A DNA stretch of 64,000 nt from Melieria omissa (lineage: Eukaryota; Arthropoda; Insecta; Diptera; Ulidiidae). Both the position numbers and the translations under genes were made by a program. The notes beneath the pieces are model-generated. The model ran no database searches. It worked only from the letters and a program-made list of their open reading frames with translations, and was not told the origin of the DNA. The stretch spans positions 100,466,405 to 100,530,404 of the forward strand of contig OZ020269.1 in NCBI GenBank assembly GCA_963971225.1, read 5' to 3'. Shown here piece by piece: positions 33,370 through 46,163 of this stretch (position 1 is its first letter; each line of letters begins with the position of its first letter).

Positions 33370-34960
33370 ATTCCAAACTGTTTGAAATGACTGAATGACT
33401 CAACTGATGTCATTGCATTGCAAACTTTTGAGGGTTAAACAAGAAAGACATCTCAAAGACATGTCTTTCATCTGCCCAGCCCACACTTGTCCCATGTAAT
33501 TTGATCAAATATTCAATATCACATTCGCATTGCAGACTTTAAGCTCATTTTGGTCCCTCGTCCCTCGAAAGGCATTAAACAAAAAGTAATATCCATAATT
33601 TGGATTGTGGCTATTTAAGTTGCTTGGGGGACATTGCGAACGATTACACAACTTCCAATAAGCATTCAATTAGAGCACTTGAGGGCGGCTCGTTGAAACT
33701 AACGCAATCGCGCGCTAACAAAAAGTGTATCGAGTGTCACTTGAATGCAAAAATGACAACGCAATGACAGCCGAGGAGAAGACGAGAAAGCAGCCAGCCC
33801 TGAGCACGCACAGTGGTGTTGCAAAAGACGGGCGGAGGCTGTTGATTAACTGTGGCAGTGCCAACGGATGTTGGTGGAGTGGCGCCCAAAGCCGACAAAC
33901 GATTAATGGTGCTTAGAAAAAAAATAAATAAAATTTATGCAAGTAGACTAAATTCGATTGTTGTAGACATATTCGATCACATATAAATTTGTTGGTGCAC
34001 AGCTCATCAACAAATTCCAGTTACCACAATTGATTTGAGTTTGTTGTCTTCTCAGCCAGTCGATTGCATGTGTGTGGTTGGTTTGTGAATGTTGTTGGTT
34101 TTTGCAAAAATAAAAACGTTTGACAACTTCCTAAATAAACTAGGCGCTGACAGTGCTAACAGCACTAACAACAACACTAACAGTAACAAAAACAATAACA
34201 GCCATTAACAGCAAATTTAAGTGTGACGCACTTCATTCATTCACCAGACACAAGACCGATTCGTCGTCTCAAGCGTGCCGGCAACAATTCGCTTTCATAG
34301 TGAACAACGATTCTCGCGTTTGCGTGGCGCTGCTGGAGGCTGCTGGGAATTATGGCACGTCGACTATGCACGTCGGTCTGTTATTAATGCCGTTGAGTGT
34401 CAAAGCCATTCAGCCATTCACTTGTCGATGAGACTGCATAATTTGTTTCCTTTTTCGATTTGTATCGCCGTTTCTAAGCGTCTAAGTTTCGAAAACTATT
34501 TGGGAATGGGAGTTATGCAACAAAGGTCAACCGCACATCTTCATCTCCATCACCATCTACGCCAGCCACATAATCGTCGTTGTCATTATGTGTAATGTGT
34601 TCAAATTATAGCAATCAAAATTCTGAAATTGTTACGATTTTTGAAAACCATCAAATTGTTTTTCCATTGAGTTGTGCATTAATTTGATAAATATTTTTTA
34701 TTGAGAGCTTGGCGCACAGTTGTTGAGCGGCATTTGCTAAAATCTGATCTGAAAACATTTTGAGCAATTAATATGGTCGTTGAATTATGAATGTAATGGA
34801 GCCATAAGATATGATTAGAGTGTCTGAAGATCTAATATGAAGACGAGAGATAAGAAACGAGATCAGATAGGGTTTGTTCAGTTTGAATCTGGCGTTCTGT
34901 AATATCACTTTGACAGTATGAACTAATTTATAGTTATAGTTATAGTTTAGTTATATTATT
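33370..34960. other. Spacer, no gene seen
   Basis: Short ORFs only, with no conserved motifs. CAA/AAC runs lie near 34150-34200. Confidence 0.5.
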
Positions 34961-34964
34961 TTAT

Positions 34965-35070
34965 ATAAAATAAAATAAAATAAATTAAATTAAAATAAAT
35001 AAAATAAAACAAAACGAAACAAAATAAAAGAAAATAAAATAAAATAAAATTAAATTAAATAAAACAAAAA
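34965..35070 (+). repeat. Fourth (ATAAA)n array
   Basis: About 105 bp of degenerate ATAAA/AATTA pentamers, in the same strand orientation as the three larger arrays. Confidence 0.85.
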
Positions 35071-36465
35071 CATAGACATAGAACTCCACTACAAAATAAC
35101 CTATTTTATTAAAGATTTGTCTCTTTTGCCATATGTTTTCTTTTCAGAAGAATACTTTAACTCCAATTCTACAATTCTAGAACTCTAAGCACTTCAACTT
35201 TGACTTTATTTAGCCACCGAATCACCTTCACTCGCATGTCAAGTGCTTCAAATAGCAAAACCGAGTTCAGTAATCGCCTTTTGCAACGCAACTGCAACGA
35301 TTCTTGTAGCTTTCGCACCTCGACGCTGCAACCTGATCCGCTGCATGACTGCTGCAATTTTCTGCTCCAATTCGCCGCCCACCGTGTCGGCGCACCGCGA
35401 TTAGCATAAGCAAGCTTAAGTGGTTTTAAGATTTATGACCTCCGGCCACAGCGCCACTGCGCCACTCTGCCACACAGCCATTGTGCTCGTATTTGATTTG
35501 ATTTGATGCAAATAAACAAGCAGCAAGTTGCGCCGCAGCCACGTCTCGCTGCATTTAGTGGAGCAGATGCGGCAAGTGTGATAGTGCGAGCAAACGAGCT
35601 GCCACCGAACGAACTCCACCTACGACAGCCAAACAGCCACTGCCAATTACCACTGAATGTTGGCAACAACCGCCAAGCAGCAGCAACAACAGCAGCAACA
35701 ACAACAGCAGCAGCAACATTGGCGTCGCATTTGCATGCGGTTGCAATTTCGGACAAGTTAATAAATTGCTGTGCGGCCACCAAATTGAATTGAATTGAAA
35801 CTGAAAATGAAATGCAGAAGAAAAAGCAAAGAAAAGAGGGAGAGAGAAAAATTGTGATTGCAATGCGGCACCAGTGGCCGAACACGTGCAACGGCGTAGC
35901 AACGTTGTTGCCTCTCGCTGTTGCACGGGTGACGAGACGATGCGATGTGATGCGCCGTGTGATGAAATCTCGCCACCACTTAATCACCAACTAAGTGGAC
36001 TGCAATTTAGTGTCGCAATAAATCAGACAAAAAGGATGATGGTGTTGATGTGCAGCGAGTTGTTGTTGTTGTTTTGTTGTTGCTGCAGCCACTTGTTGCA
36101 GTAACCGAAGCTGGCGTTGGCGCACGCTGGAATGTTGATTTGGGAATTATTTGACTTAATGCGATTAAAAGTATTTGTTGAGTTGCGAATAGTTGCAAGT
36201 ATGATACAACACCTGAATGTTGCAACTTGTATTAATAGTAGGAAAAAAGCAAATAAACAGTGAGAGAGAGAGAGAAAAGGGCAGGAAGACTAAGTGAACC
36301 ACTGTGCAGATTGTTGGTGACCTCTTTGATTATCTGGCAAGGTTAGTAAATAGTTGAAAAATTGGTTCGAGGAGAAAATTTGGAGCAAAAAAGGGCGCAC
36401 TTTAGTTTTAACAATGAACAAAAATGTGGATTACGAGCAATTTTCTGAGGTTAAAGCCTTTGAAA
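35071..36465. other. Spacer with CAG/CAA tracts
   Basis: CAACAGCAG-rich DNA near 35680-35720 and TTG runs near 36060-36085 create poly-Q/L/A-like ORFs on both strands (for example 35433-35990). These lack any domain, so I treat them as repeat artefacts. Confidence 0.55.
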
Positions 36466-36469
36466 ATGA

Positions 36470-38110
36470 TTCTGGTTAGAACATTTGATATGGACATATT
36501 ACGATATAGGTGTGGTGAGGTAAGACATGCGGCTTACAAGTACACTCGGAAGCTCCAAAGGCCAATTGTGATACCCGATGAGAGTGTGGAAAGCACTTAT
36601 CATCCTGTATTCGGTGCTGGCTGAAACCCACCTGAGCGTCGAATGAATCGGGCAATATCCTCCAGTGGCGTGGTACAAACCAAGCCCAAATCTCCCAGCA
36701 CTGTGCCCCTAGATACCGGTGACGTTTGCTGTGAAGCGCAGGGCATTCGCATAGGAGGTGCTGCACGGATTAAATATCTTCCTCATCTTCGCAGCTGCGA
36801 CAGTAGTCTCGATGGGACAGACCGAGTATTTCGGCAAAAATGCCGATGGCGCAGTGCCCCGTTAAGATCCCATGAGAATACGAAGTGTTGCTTTGTGAGA
36901 TCCTGCAGTTAGGCCAAAGGCTCCATTGGTCATTGGTGCGCTGGATTGCCTTCCTATCAAGATCAGGTTAGAAGTCTTGAAGTAATGGGTAGATTCCTGC
37001 CACCATGCTCGCACCCGTAAGCTCCGATCCTTTCCGTTCATCCGCTGTTTCGTTGACAGGAATGCCTTTGTGGCCAGGCACCCAGCAGAGTGTGATGTTG
37101 TGGTCCCTGATACCATACAGAAACTTACGACATTCCATTACTGTCTTCGATTTTATAGTGTGAGAGGCCTTTGATTGCCGCCTGGTTGTCTACATAGATG
37201 ATCAGGTTAGATGAAGGCAAGTCCAGTACTCGGATCATGCGTGCAGCCTAGTTTATGGCGTATACCTCGTCCTGGAAAACACTGCACACTGCTTAGTGAC
37301 AGTGCTTCCGAAAAAACCCCCGCACCTGTCCCGCTGTCCATTTTTGACCCGTCGGTAAAAATTGGGATCTCGCGCTTCCCTACGGCAGTGTTAGTATCCC
37401 AATCCTTCCGGGTTGGAAAGTGAGTTCGATAGGTATTATTGAAGCAAAGAGTCGGTACCACGTAGTCACATTCAAAGTTCGGGTACCCTGACTACTACGG
37501 GTAGTAGTATTGAGGCATGACCCATCGTGTGCGACTTGAAACAGCCCCCAGCACAAAGCCTGAGAGCAGTTCTCGAAGCCGTGCACGTAATGAACGTGTC
37601 CAGTGGTAATAAGAATAGCATAATTTCAAGTCCCGCCTGGGGTGTTGATTTCATGCATCCAGTCATCCCCAAACAGGCAAGTCTTTGTACCCTGGTTAGA
37701 AAGTCTAGGTGAGACTTCTTGTCTACAGACTCCCACCAAACCAAGGCACCGTAGCACAGTATGGGTCTTACTATCGCCGTATACATCCAGTAGTCCCTTT
37801 TTTTTGCCGAACATCCTTTTGCAAGAGTAAAGGACAGTTTTCGCTTTTTTTGCCCTGACCTCCAAGTTCCTTTTCCAGGATAATTTAGCGTTAAGGACAA
37901 GAAGAATCAGCGGATAGCGTTCCTAAAGAACGCGATCTTGTCTTTGCGGACCCCGAAAGTGAGTGGTCCCCAGGGGCGCAAATCATTGACAGCATTCCTG
38001 ATCATGTCGAAGTTGGCCTGAGATGCACACAACGCACTTCGAGGGCAATCTTTTGACTCATAAACCTTTGAATTTTTTTCAGGACTGAAGGCAATGCTCC
38101 AACTAAACAA
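36470..38110 (-). pseudogene. Decayed LINE: RT thumb, RNase H, C-terminal knuckle
   Basis: Reading the minus strand, RT-proximal sequence (LTFGVRKDKIAFF) begins near 37990. Next come YTAIVRPILCYGALVWWESV and QRLACLGMTGCMKSTPQAGL (RT thumb and connection, 37900-37600), EIPIFTDGSKMDSGTGAGV (first RNase H Asp, about 37350), ITLCWVPGHKGIPVNETADE (third RNase H block, about 37090), and finally MQHLLCECPALHSKRHRYLG (C-terminal knuckle, about 36760). Frames shift repeatedly. The architecture (RT followed by RNase H) is that of I/R1/LOA-like non-LTR elements. The 5' half of RT and the endonuclease are missing. Confidence 0.9.
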
Positions 38111-38167
38111 CTCGACTTGCTGTACCCAAGTTCTGCATCAGTCAGAGGATGGACAGGCCTTTACCTT

Positions 38168-38674
38168 TCAATCCCCGCCACTTGTGGCGTCTTCGTAGCC
38201 TTTTCGCTTTGCAAGTGTCTTGGGCAACGATCCAGCTTGCCATCCTCCAATGACAAAGACTATGTAGGTAGACGTGCTGGGTTTGAGGCGCTGATCAGGC
38301 CGCGGTTTACTGGCAGCAGTCTTCTCTACCAGTGTTGCGTTCGTATTTCTGAGGGTCGTTGTGTAACCGACGACAAAATTTACAGGGCAGGTGGCAGTGT
38401 AGTTTTCGGCTGCAGTCTCCCTCTGTGTACCACGCAAGCTGAACAGCTTGGGAGCTCTCGTGCCATTCGCAAACTCAGTGACTTCCAGGCGCATCACTTT
38501 GGACGACGTAAGCCTTGTGGAGTAATTGTTTGCAGAAGGGTTAACTGTGCTACATGCGAGTTTTTCGCGCAAAAGCATTGCCAACCATTTCCTTTTGTGT
38601 CTCCTTGACTTGTGCCGATTTCCTCTCCCGAAACCACTAGGAAGGTCGTGTTGCCGCTGTAGTGTCTTTGCCAT
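38168..38674 (-). pseudogene. Unassigned ORF next to the LINE
   Basis: A 168-codon open frame on the same strand as the LINE, rich in basic residues at the N-terminus (HKSRRHKRKW) and ending YEDATSGGD. I do not recognise it. Its position upstream of the RT remnant would suit an ORF1 or 5' region of the same element with a deletion between, but no zinc-knuckle or coiled coil is visible. It may be non-coding. Confidence 0.3.
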
Positions 38675-38951
38675 GCTGACCCTTGAATTCAGATCATAGT
38701 TACAACCCCTTCAAACCTCAAGGGTCCCCTTTCAGTTACCTAACTACGCGTCCGATGAGATATCGGCCAAACCCACAAGGACGAAGCATACAGCTGAAAC
38801 ATTGCCTTCAGCTGAAGCGAACATTGGCACATAACGTCATTTGTGATATGCAAATTGCAGCAATTCACTTTCTTTGAACAAAATTGTAATAAAATAACAA
38901 CAAAAATCAAACAGCAGTAGCAACTATAACAATTAACAATAGTAAATCATA

Positions 38952-39588
38952 TCGCACACGCACAACAAAAGTGACACAACACAAAATTTTTGATTTTTCA
39001 GGAAACGGAAAAAACTGTTTTTGAGCTAAATAAACATTTTTTTTTTAAATAACGAATAGACCGTACAGTAGAAAATCCTTACAGATTATGCTTTATGATA
39101 AGTTGCAAGAATTGTTTTTTATTTTACACCAGAAAATCCAAAATTTTAAGTTGTGACCGTTTTGATGGTATTTTAATTCAATAATTACCTAATTATTTTA
39201 AGTTATGCCACTTTTTCTGAATTTAATAATTATAAATGACAAATAAAAAGTTGAAAGAAAAATTTTGAAAATTCATAATTAATTTAATAATTAAAAATAT
39301 ATACAAAAATTGTCAGAATTTTGCTTAAAATTAACTTCAACAAAAAAAAAAAAATGTATTTCGTCAAAAGTGACACAATTTGAGTTAGGACTCTTTTGCA
39401 TTGAGCTGCAGCGATCAAGTAGCATCAAACTTCTTACATGAAGAGAGACCTAACTGTATTTTTGCAACAGTTTACAACAACAAAATATACTGAGCTTTTG
39501 CTGATTGGTAGAGTTATGCATTGTGCATAGTATTAACACAAAAACCCGAAAAATTTTGAGTTGTGTCACTTTTGTAGTGCGTGTGCGA
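38952..39588. mobile_element. TA-flanked MITE with ~40-bp inverted ends
   Basis: The left end starts TCGCACACGCACAACAAAAG and the right end is its complement with two changes over about 40 bp. TA lies outside both (38950-38951 and 39589-39590). The internal 560 bp is AT-rich, non-coding, and contains another copy of AAAAGTGACACAA near 39366. The TA target suggests the Tc1/mariner superfamily. No transposase remnant is seen. Confidence 0.7.
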
Positions 39589-39599
39589 TATGCAAAAAT

Positions 39600-40320
39600 A
39601 CAAAACACATTCACTCGACCATATCTATGAATGACCACCCACGACAAAAGCACCTACACAGTACACTGTGCACGCACAGACAGACATATAAACAGACAGA
39701 CAGACAGCCACTCATGCGCATTGCTTTATTTGCTCATATTTTGACAAGCGCTGCCAAAGTCAAAGACTGCCAGCGGCTGATTAACATTGGTTGATTGTCT
39801 TTGCACAGCAAGAGTTCATTGCCTGAGAAAACAAATGTCGTGTGTCTTATTAAGCTTCTTGGAACATAAGACGTTCGTTTTTTGAGGCGACGAATTGTAA
39901 TGCCAAGCAATAATAAGTTAACTGCTGTCATAAGTTAAACGTTAAATTGCTCAATTACAACAACAATATGAAGAAGTGTCTATGCGGAAAAAGAGTGTCA
40001 GGTATCCAATGCCCAAAGAGCAGTGCCCACTCTTCTTAAACAAATAAAACGTCAAATAAAACAATAAATGAATGAAAAAAAACGTTGTCTAAGTGTAATA
40101 AAACATTTAACGATTTGTTGAGATTAACACAATTTATGAAAATTGTTTGAATTAAAATAAAAATTTTTTTAAATAATTTTTTATAGACGTATGAAGGTAT
40201 CCACCATACATATTGTTGTATGTATGTGTGTTAGTTTTTGTTTCTGTTTTGAAAGAAGCAAAACAAAAAGGCGCCAAAATGTTGAAGGAGTTAAGTAACT
40301 CAATAAATTTATTTATTTGT
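39600..40320. other. AT-rich spacer, no gene seen
   Basis: Short ORFs only. A CAGACAGACAG tract lies near 39700. Confidence 0.5.
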
Positions 40321-40329
40321 TGTTGTTGT

Positions 40330-40530
40330 TATTTTTAATTTTTTTTTTTAATTTTGTGCATTATTAAATTATTTTATATGAAACCTGAAATAATTGAAAA
40401 TTTGTGACAATTTGATTGATACAAATTATATTATTTTTAATTTTTTTTTAATTTTGTGCATTATTAAATTATTTAATATGAAACCTGAAATAATTGAAAA
40501 TTTGTGAAAATTTGATTGATACGAATTAAT
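40330..40530. repeat. ~105-bp tandem duplication
   Basis: Two nearly identical copies share TTTTGTGCATTATTAAATTA, GAAACCTGAAATAATTG and AATTTGATTGATAC. A third partial match (ATGAAACCTGAAATCATTGC) lies at 40661. Non-coding. Confidence 0.8.
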
Positions 40531-40539
40531 TAAACCTCA

Positions 40540-42305
40540 CTATTTGTTTATTGTGGTTATGTCAGTCATTAAAGTAAAAGTAAAGAGATTATTTCAATAT
40601 AACTGATTTTATATATTTTAGTTTAAATTTTTGTAACTTTTGCTTTATTGACATTTTTTTATGAAACCTGAAATCATTGCAAATTTGTGAGGAGGAGTTT
40701 TCATACAAAACAACCAAATAAATTTTTTCTACCAAATTGTTGTCTTTAAAACCATTTAATTCACCTCCATTCATTGCATTCACGTTTCTTGAGGTCCACT
40801 TCATTCTCTAAACTCTTTTCTACTTAATTATTTTCGTTATTTAAAAATTTAAAATTCTCTCTAACCTAACTTTGAATGACTTTCTAACACAATGGCGCCC
40901 TGTCCACTTCTGTCATACCCAACTCATTCATTATTCACACAAGTAGGCATTGCAGCAACAAGGCGCAATATGCCTCAGGCATATTTCATTATAATAAAAT
41001 TTGATTGATGGCAGATCGCTTGACCACTCGACACAACCGTTTAGTTATTTTTTGTTCAAGTTTGCATTAATTTTGTACAAAAGACTTTTCAACCATTTAT
41101 TTCTTCTTTTACATTTCTCTTTTTGTTTTAGTCGTTGTTTTTTTTGTTGTTGTTACCATGTCATGATTTAATTTGTATTTGGCATTTTATGCGCAACCAC
41201 ATTGTTAAATGCTTTTGTGCGCTTTAAACTTTTGTTGTATGGATGACAAGTAAGTGGGAAGTGTTGTTGGGTGGCTGGCTGCGTGTTAATTTGTGTCTCG
41301 GACAAGGCTGCAGGGCACAGATGTCGTTTGAAGCAGGCAAAGTGGGATGCACAGGTGAAAGGTTCGAGCAAGTGGACAGATGCTAATTATGCGTAAAACA
41401 GAGGTGTTACAAGTAGTTTTTAATCAGTTAATTTTTACTATGAAAATAGGTAAACAAGTTTGGAAGTTAGTAAATAATTAAAAGAGGCAAGAGGCAGTTT
41501 GTTTATTTAATTGATTGTGTGACAGCATTATTCACACCGGAAAAAATCCATATTGGCGCGAAACTAGAGATCAAACATAGTAATACTGCGTACTCAGTTT
41601 TTCATTTCTACATACTTTGTCTTTTGAAAAGGACTTCAAAATTTTGAAAGGGATGAAAAATAAAAAAATATAAAAAATACTTAACCCCGTTAGAATATGG
41701 CGAATATGGTATATCAAATGAAAGAGAAAAGACTCAAGAATTTAAATAAAATTTATTTTTTTATCTATTTGTAAAAGAAGGATATGAAAAAGGTCCTTTG
41801 AAAATTTTAATCCTTGATTTCCTTGAAAATTTATAAAGAAATTTCATGAAAAGTAAGTATGTTAAAGCCCAAAATCTTCTTGATCGCATGTTAAAATTTC
41901 ATTACTCTAACTTTATTGGTTCGAATGTTATAAAAAAAGCTGGAACTGGAAGCTGCAATTCTAATGAAGTACAAAAATTCTAATTAACTTATTTATCCAA
42001 TTTTTACTCATTTTAGTAACTATGCAACCAATGAAGCGAGAATAATGAAATTTCGAATGAAATCCATTTTGTTTTCAATCCATTATGAAATTGAAGGCTT
42101 TATTTGACATAGAGAGAATGGTCGCATTTAGTTCAAATATGGAACGTTTTATTTCATTACTTTTTGGCATTTTTAAGATAATTCCATTATGACTCTCTTA
42201 TAGAAACTTTTGTCCCTAACGGAAAATAACTGGAACAGTCGATTTTTACACGCTTCACTTGGAGCAAAATCATTCGCTATAGACAGAAACAGGTTTTAGA
42301 TGCTT
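40540..42305. other. AT-rich spacer, no gene seen
   Basis: No supported features other than the partial repeat at 40661. Confidence 0.5.
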
Positions 42306-42309
42306 GGTG

Positions 42310-43760
42310 CCAGTTCTGAACTATAAACTGAATGCATAAGAACTTCTCAACCAAGCTCCCAGAGCTTCTGGCGAGTCACAATCGATATGTGTGGCCTGGC
42401 TTTGTCCTCGAGGAATACAATTCATCTGCTAATGGCCAAAGCTTGCCACTTCTGAGCGATTGCTTCCTACAGACCGTCCAATTGATAGCAGTGCAGATCC
42501 AAATTAAGAGTTTGGCCGTAGGAAAGCAGCTCAAAGTAGATGATTCCCTGCCAATGCGATCAAACACACAGTAAAACCTTTTCAACAATCAATCAATCAA
42601 TTCTGACTTAACCACCGTTTACGCCATCTTGGATGGAAGGATGGATGTGAGGAGGAGCCGAGGAAATACCCTAGGGAGGTCATTACCTCAAGCACTCAAG
42701 CTTTATAGCCCATTGTACTTAAGGCTCAGGAAAAAGTTGATAGAGGAGATGGGAGTGGGAAAAGAAAAGAGAAAGAAAGAAAGAAAGAGAAAGTGGGTGG
42801 AGGGAGAAAGGGTTATGAGTTCTCCTGTGCAAATTTCCCAGGCTCATTAATGAATCTTAGGAGATCACACAGAGTGAGAGAATGAACTTCGTCCATTCTC
42901 ATAACATTTGAACCCAGCTTGCGCAATCTCGTTCTAGAGAAGGCAGGACATGGGTGTACACCCTGATCCGCAGTTAGCCAGTTCATAGGCAGATTGGTTA
43001 CCTAGAACACCGCAGTGTCCCGGAACCCAGATAAGTTGCAGCTTGTTACGTCTCTCGACTGATTTTAGCTTCAACTTCCATTCTTGGACAATCTTAAAGG
43101 TAACGCGCGCGTTCTCCAGGGCCTTAAGTGCAGCTTGACTTTCACTACAGACTCCTATATGTTTCCCGCACCATTTCCTCCCGATTATCCATTCCGCTAC
43201 CTTCAGAATGGGGAGGAATTCCGTCTAAAAGACGGTAGTCAGCCCACCCAGTGAGTACTTAGTAGCAGTTGACACTTCCATCGAGGTGCCATCCAGCTCC
43301 AGTACCTTTATCGGTCTTGGATCCGTCAATGAAGAAAATATCCGTCAGATCCCCTAGCATGGCCTCTTACGCCATCTTACAGCGATTCGACAGAGACTGT
43401 TTTCGCTCGACAATGTAGTAAGTTATTCACTTCTTATCACCAGTCACCTTCCCCTTCAGAAAAGTGTCGATTTTGTTGCAGAGATATCTCAGCAGAGATT
43501 CGGAGATGAAAATTCTGTCCACAGGGTGTTTTTTCGTTAAATCGTATGACACTCATACATCGACCTTCTTTTTTTAACCAGCCTCACTTAATTGGTTCCA
43601 AATGGTTTTTTGTGTTGTTCAGCTTTGTACAATCGAAAGAAAGTTTACATGATGCTTGGATCCAACGATTTTCATGATTTTGTCGACAATTTGTCTTCTA
43701 GAAGGTGGTGCAGAATGAATGACAACTCTGCGTGATTGGCTGTTAAACTGTAACTGTAAA
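42310..43760 (-). pseudogene. Mariner remnant split by a LINE
   Basis: Two halves lie in order on the minus strand. The N-terminal half (43730-43390) reads SAPPSRRQIVDKIMKIV (second HTH), degenerate KKKVDV-VSYDLTKKHPVDR, then KVTGDKK (first catalytic Asp region). The C-terminal half (42580-42310) reads DWQGIIYFELLSYGQTLNLD, DKARPHISIVTRQKLWELG and EVLMHSVYSSELAPS. The second catalytic site reads EDKARPH for the usual QDNARPH, and stops occur. The LINE at 42585-43385 lies exactly between the halves. About 40 codons of mariner are missing at the joint. Confidence 0.75.
42585..43385 (-). mobile_element. LINE fragment inserted in the mariner
   Basis: The minus strand carries IFFIDGSKTDKGTGAG (RNase H first Asp), ESQAALKALENARV, LQLIWVPGHCGVLGNQSAYE (RNase H third block), CPAFSRTRLRKLGSN (C-terminal block) and LLRFINE. 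It ends in a tail that reads TTGATTGATTGATTG on the minus strand (complement near 42584-42601), directly against mariner sequence. Part of the region between RNase H and the knuckle is deleted. It is a different LINE family from those with TAACC tails. Confidence 0.8.
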
Positions 43761-43769
43761 ACTCTAAAC

Positions 43770-44130
43770 ACTATTCAGATTTTTCGCCGCTTAATTTTAG
43801 AATATGACGCATCTTCTCTTTGCATGTTTCTCTTTGAAGCGCTTAACACGAAATTGAGTCAATCAATCACAAAACTGTCTGAGAAGTTTTTTTAGTATGA
43901 AATCTTATCTCTCTAAAGCTGCGTGTACACTAGACATGATTTCGTTTTGTAGGGAGATTCTTAATAATATGTTCTCGATGCTCTACAACTTCTCATTTTA
44001 TGCGGTTTGGTGAAAAAGTGTATGAGTTAAAAAATTTTGGGCTAAAAGCGTCTCATCGAGGTCAAAGTTCACAAAAAAAGGATGGGAAATTCGACAAATT
44101 GCTCCACAGCTGGTCAGAAGTTGTTCTTAG
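43770..44130. other. AT-rich stretch, nothing recognised
   Basis: May include the 5' end of the mariner remnant, but no clear inverted terminal repeat was found. Confidence 0.3.
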
Positions 44131-44135
44131 AGGGT

Positions 44136-45170
44136 TACAATTTATGACCGACCCCTCTAGTTTTCCTTACTGAATATTTCTTTTAAATATACTCACCCCC
44201 TATCTCCACCCCTTAAGGGGGTCGTCTAGTGTGAAGGCCGTATTTTTATGCCTTTTTTGACAGTCATTATTAAAAAAACCGTTCAAGTAAAATAACTTTT
44301 GAATTTTATTTCTTCTTTGAGTACATTTCGACAAAGTTTTATAATTATTTGAAGCCAATCTATTGATTAGTATCGGAGTTACACCACTCAACAGGAAGAC
44401 GTAAAAACAAAAGTTGATCCACTGCTGCCATGATTCCGGGCGTTGTGATTATCTGAAATCAAAAAACCAAACGCCATTTCATTCCTGAGACTTCAAACTG
44501 CAAATTGAGCTAAAAGAAAGTTCGAATTCCAAAAAAAAGTATTTTTTTGCCTAAACATAAAAAAAATATGAGTTTTTCGACTATTTTTCACGTGCATATA
44601 ATTGAAGAAAAAAAAAAGTAACGAAGCAATCTTAATCCTTTTAGCTTAATTTGTAGTTGGACATGTACTCAAGATGGTGTAAAAAGTTGAGCATTAATAG
44701 TTAAATAGTTTTTGAGATATCGTGGCAGCAGTTTTGAAAAAACGTGTTTTGAGAAAAACCCGTTTTTAAGTTGGAAGTTGGAGGTATGCGCTCCGCATAC
44801 CTACTCCGGTTTACAAGTGCAACTTGATAACAGCTTCGAATTTACAAAAATCAATTTATACACGTCTTCTAAACATGTTTTAGAAGTGATTTATGAAAAA
44901 AAAACAAAAACGATTTTTTTGACCCGTCACACTAGACGACCCCCTTAATGGGGCTCCCATACAAAATGGTCGTTTTTATAAAATAGGCTCCTATTGCTCC
45001 CAGGTTGCCCCCAGACGTGTCAAATGTATGACCGACACCCATTTATTTTCCCTTCCGAATGTTTCTGCCAAACATACCTGCCCGCTAACTCCAAGTCTTA
45101 AGGGGGCTGACATACAAAATTGGTAATTTTCTATGCCATTGGCTCCCCACTTGTAGATGTAGTAGTTAAG
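44136..45170. repeat. Diverged ~150-200-bp direct duplication split by an element
   Basis: Left copy: TATGACCGACCCC to CCCCTTAA, then continuing after the inserted element as TTAATGGGGCTCCCATACAA. Right copy: TATGACCGACACCC (about 45026) to GTCTTAAGGGGGCTGACATA (about 45094-45113). The right copy is effectively the empty site of the element at 44217-44944. Confidence 0.65.
44217..44944. mobile_element. TTAA-flanked non-autonomous element, 728 bp
   Basis: Perfect 18-bp inverted ends GGGGGTCGTCTAGTGTGA (44217-44234 and complement at 44927-44944) are flanked by TTAA at 44213-44216 and 44945-44948. The internal sequence lacks a transposase. A piggyBac-type TTAA target is supported by the uninterrupted paralogous site near 45096. 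Confidence 0.85.
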
Positions 45171-45179
45171 TAAGCAAGA

Positions 45180-46160
45180 AAACATCGTATCTCGTAAACT
45201 ACAGAACCGATTTCAATGATTTATGCAGCGATCGCCAACATTCTTGAGTGGAAAAAATACAAAATTAATTAAGGTTCAGAAATTCAACACCAGAAGGCTT
45301 CTCCTATACGATCGGATTTGTGACGTTGTCAACTTTTGGGTTTTGACAAAGCAAAAATCAAAATGTATTGTCGAAACCCCATTAACCTTTCCATTTCGAA
45401 TATAATTGCTTGAAATTGTTTGATTTTTGTGCGAAAATGTGAATGTTTTATGATGGCTTCAATTGAATGTTACCATGCAATACGTGGTTTAGAAATTCTT
45501 GAGCCAAACTCTTGATATGGGTTCCTGCTTTGTCTAACCAGTTAGTAACTCACTAGTCGGCCACTTTTTAGCACGTCTCACTGTACACTAAAATAATTTC
45601 TTCACCTCTAACTTCAGTTCAGAACTCAACAACGTCATTGTCAAATCATAAACAAAATTTTCTTAGTATTCTAATCATTTTAATAGTTTTATAAATGTGT
45701 ACAAAATATTGTTTTTGTAATTGTTTTTAATAAATAGTATAGTTAAAAATTTAATATTTTATTTTTTAATATTTATTATTATTTGATATTTTCTTTTTTG
45801 CGTTTCATCGATCTGTCTGCCGTTCTTAAGTTAAGATAAAAAACACTTCCTTTAAATACAATAGCGGTTGTCTACTAATTGGATGATAAGTAAATATTGT
45901 TAAATTGTAAAATGAAAAATATTTACGTTAAATAAAACAGCTCATTAAAGTCCCTAACGAAATGCTACTGTCAATTCAATTACAAATTACAAACTTGTTT
46001 GTAAATACAAAAAAAAATATTTAAAGTTAAAGTCACGGTGAGAGCGAGCAGAAAATTTTGGAATTTTGAAGCGCAATAAGTCGACGCTAATTTACGCTCT
46101 CAACGCTTTAAAATGGACGTTTTGTTTGTTGCTGTTGTTGCTTTGCTTGTCTTTGAAAAT
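45180..46160. other. AT-rich spacer 3' of the SDR gene
   Basis: No gene seen. TTTATT (complement of AATAAA) at about 45770 is a possible poly(A) signal for the minus-strand SDR gene, about 390 nt past its stop. This is a weak inference. Confidence 0.35.
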
Positions 46161-46163
46161 TGG

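Noticed and set aside
35433..35990. 185-residue minus-strand ORF
   Set aside because: Overlaps CAG/CAA repeats, has no domain, and is open on both strands, as expected of repeat-rich DNA.
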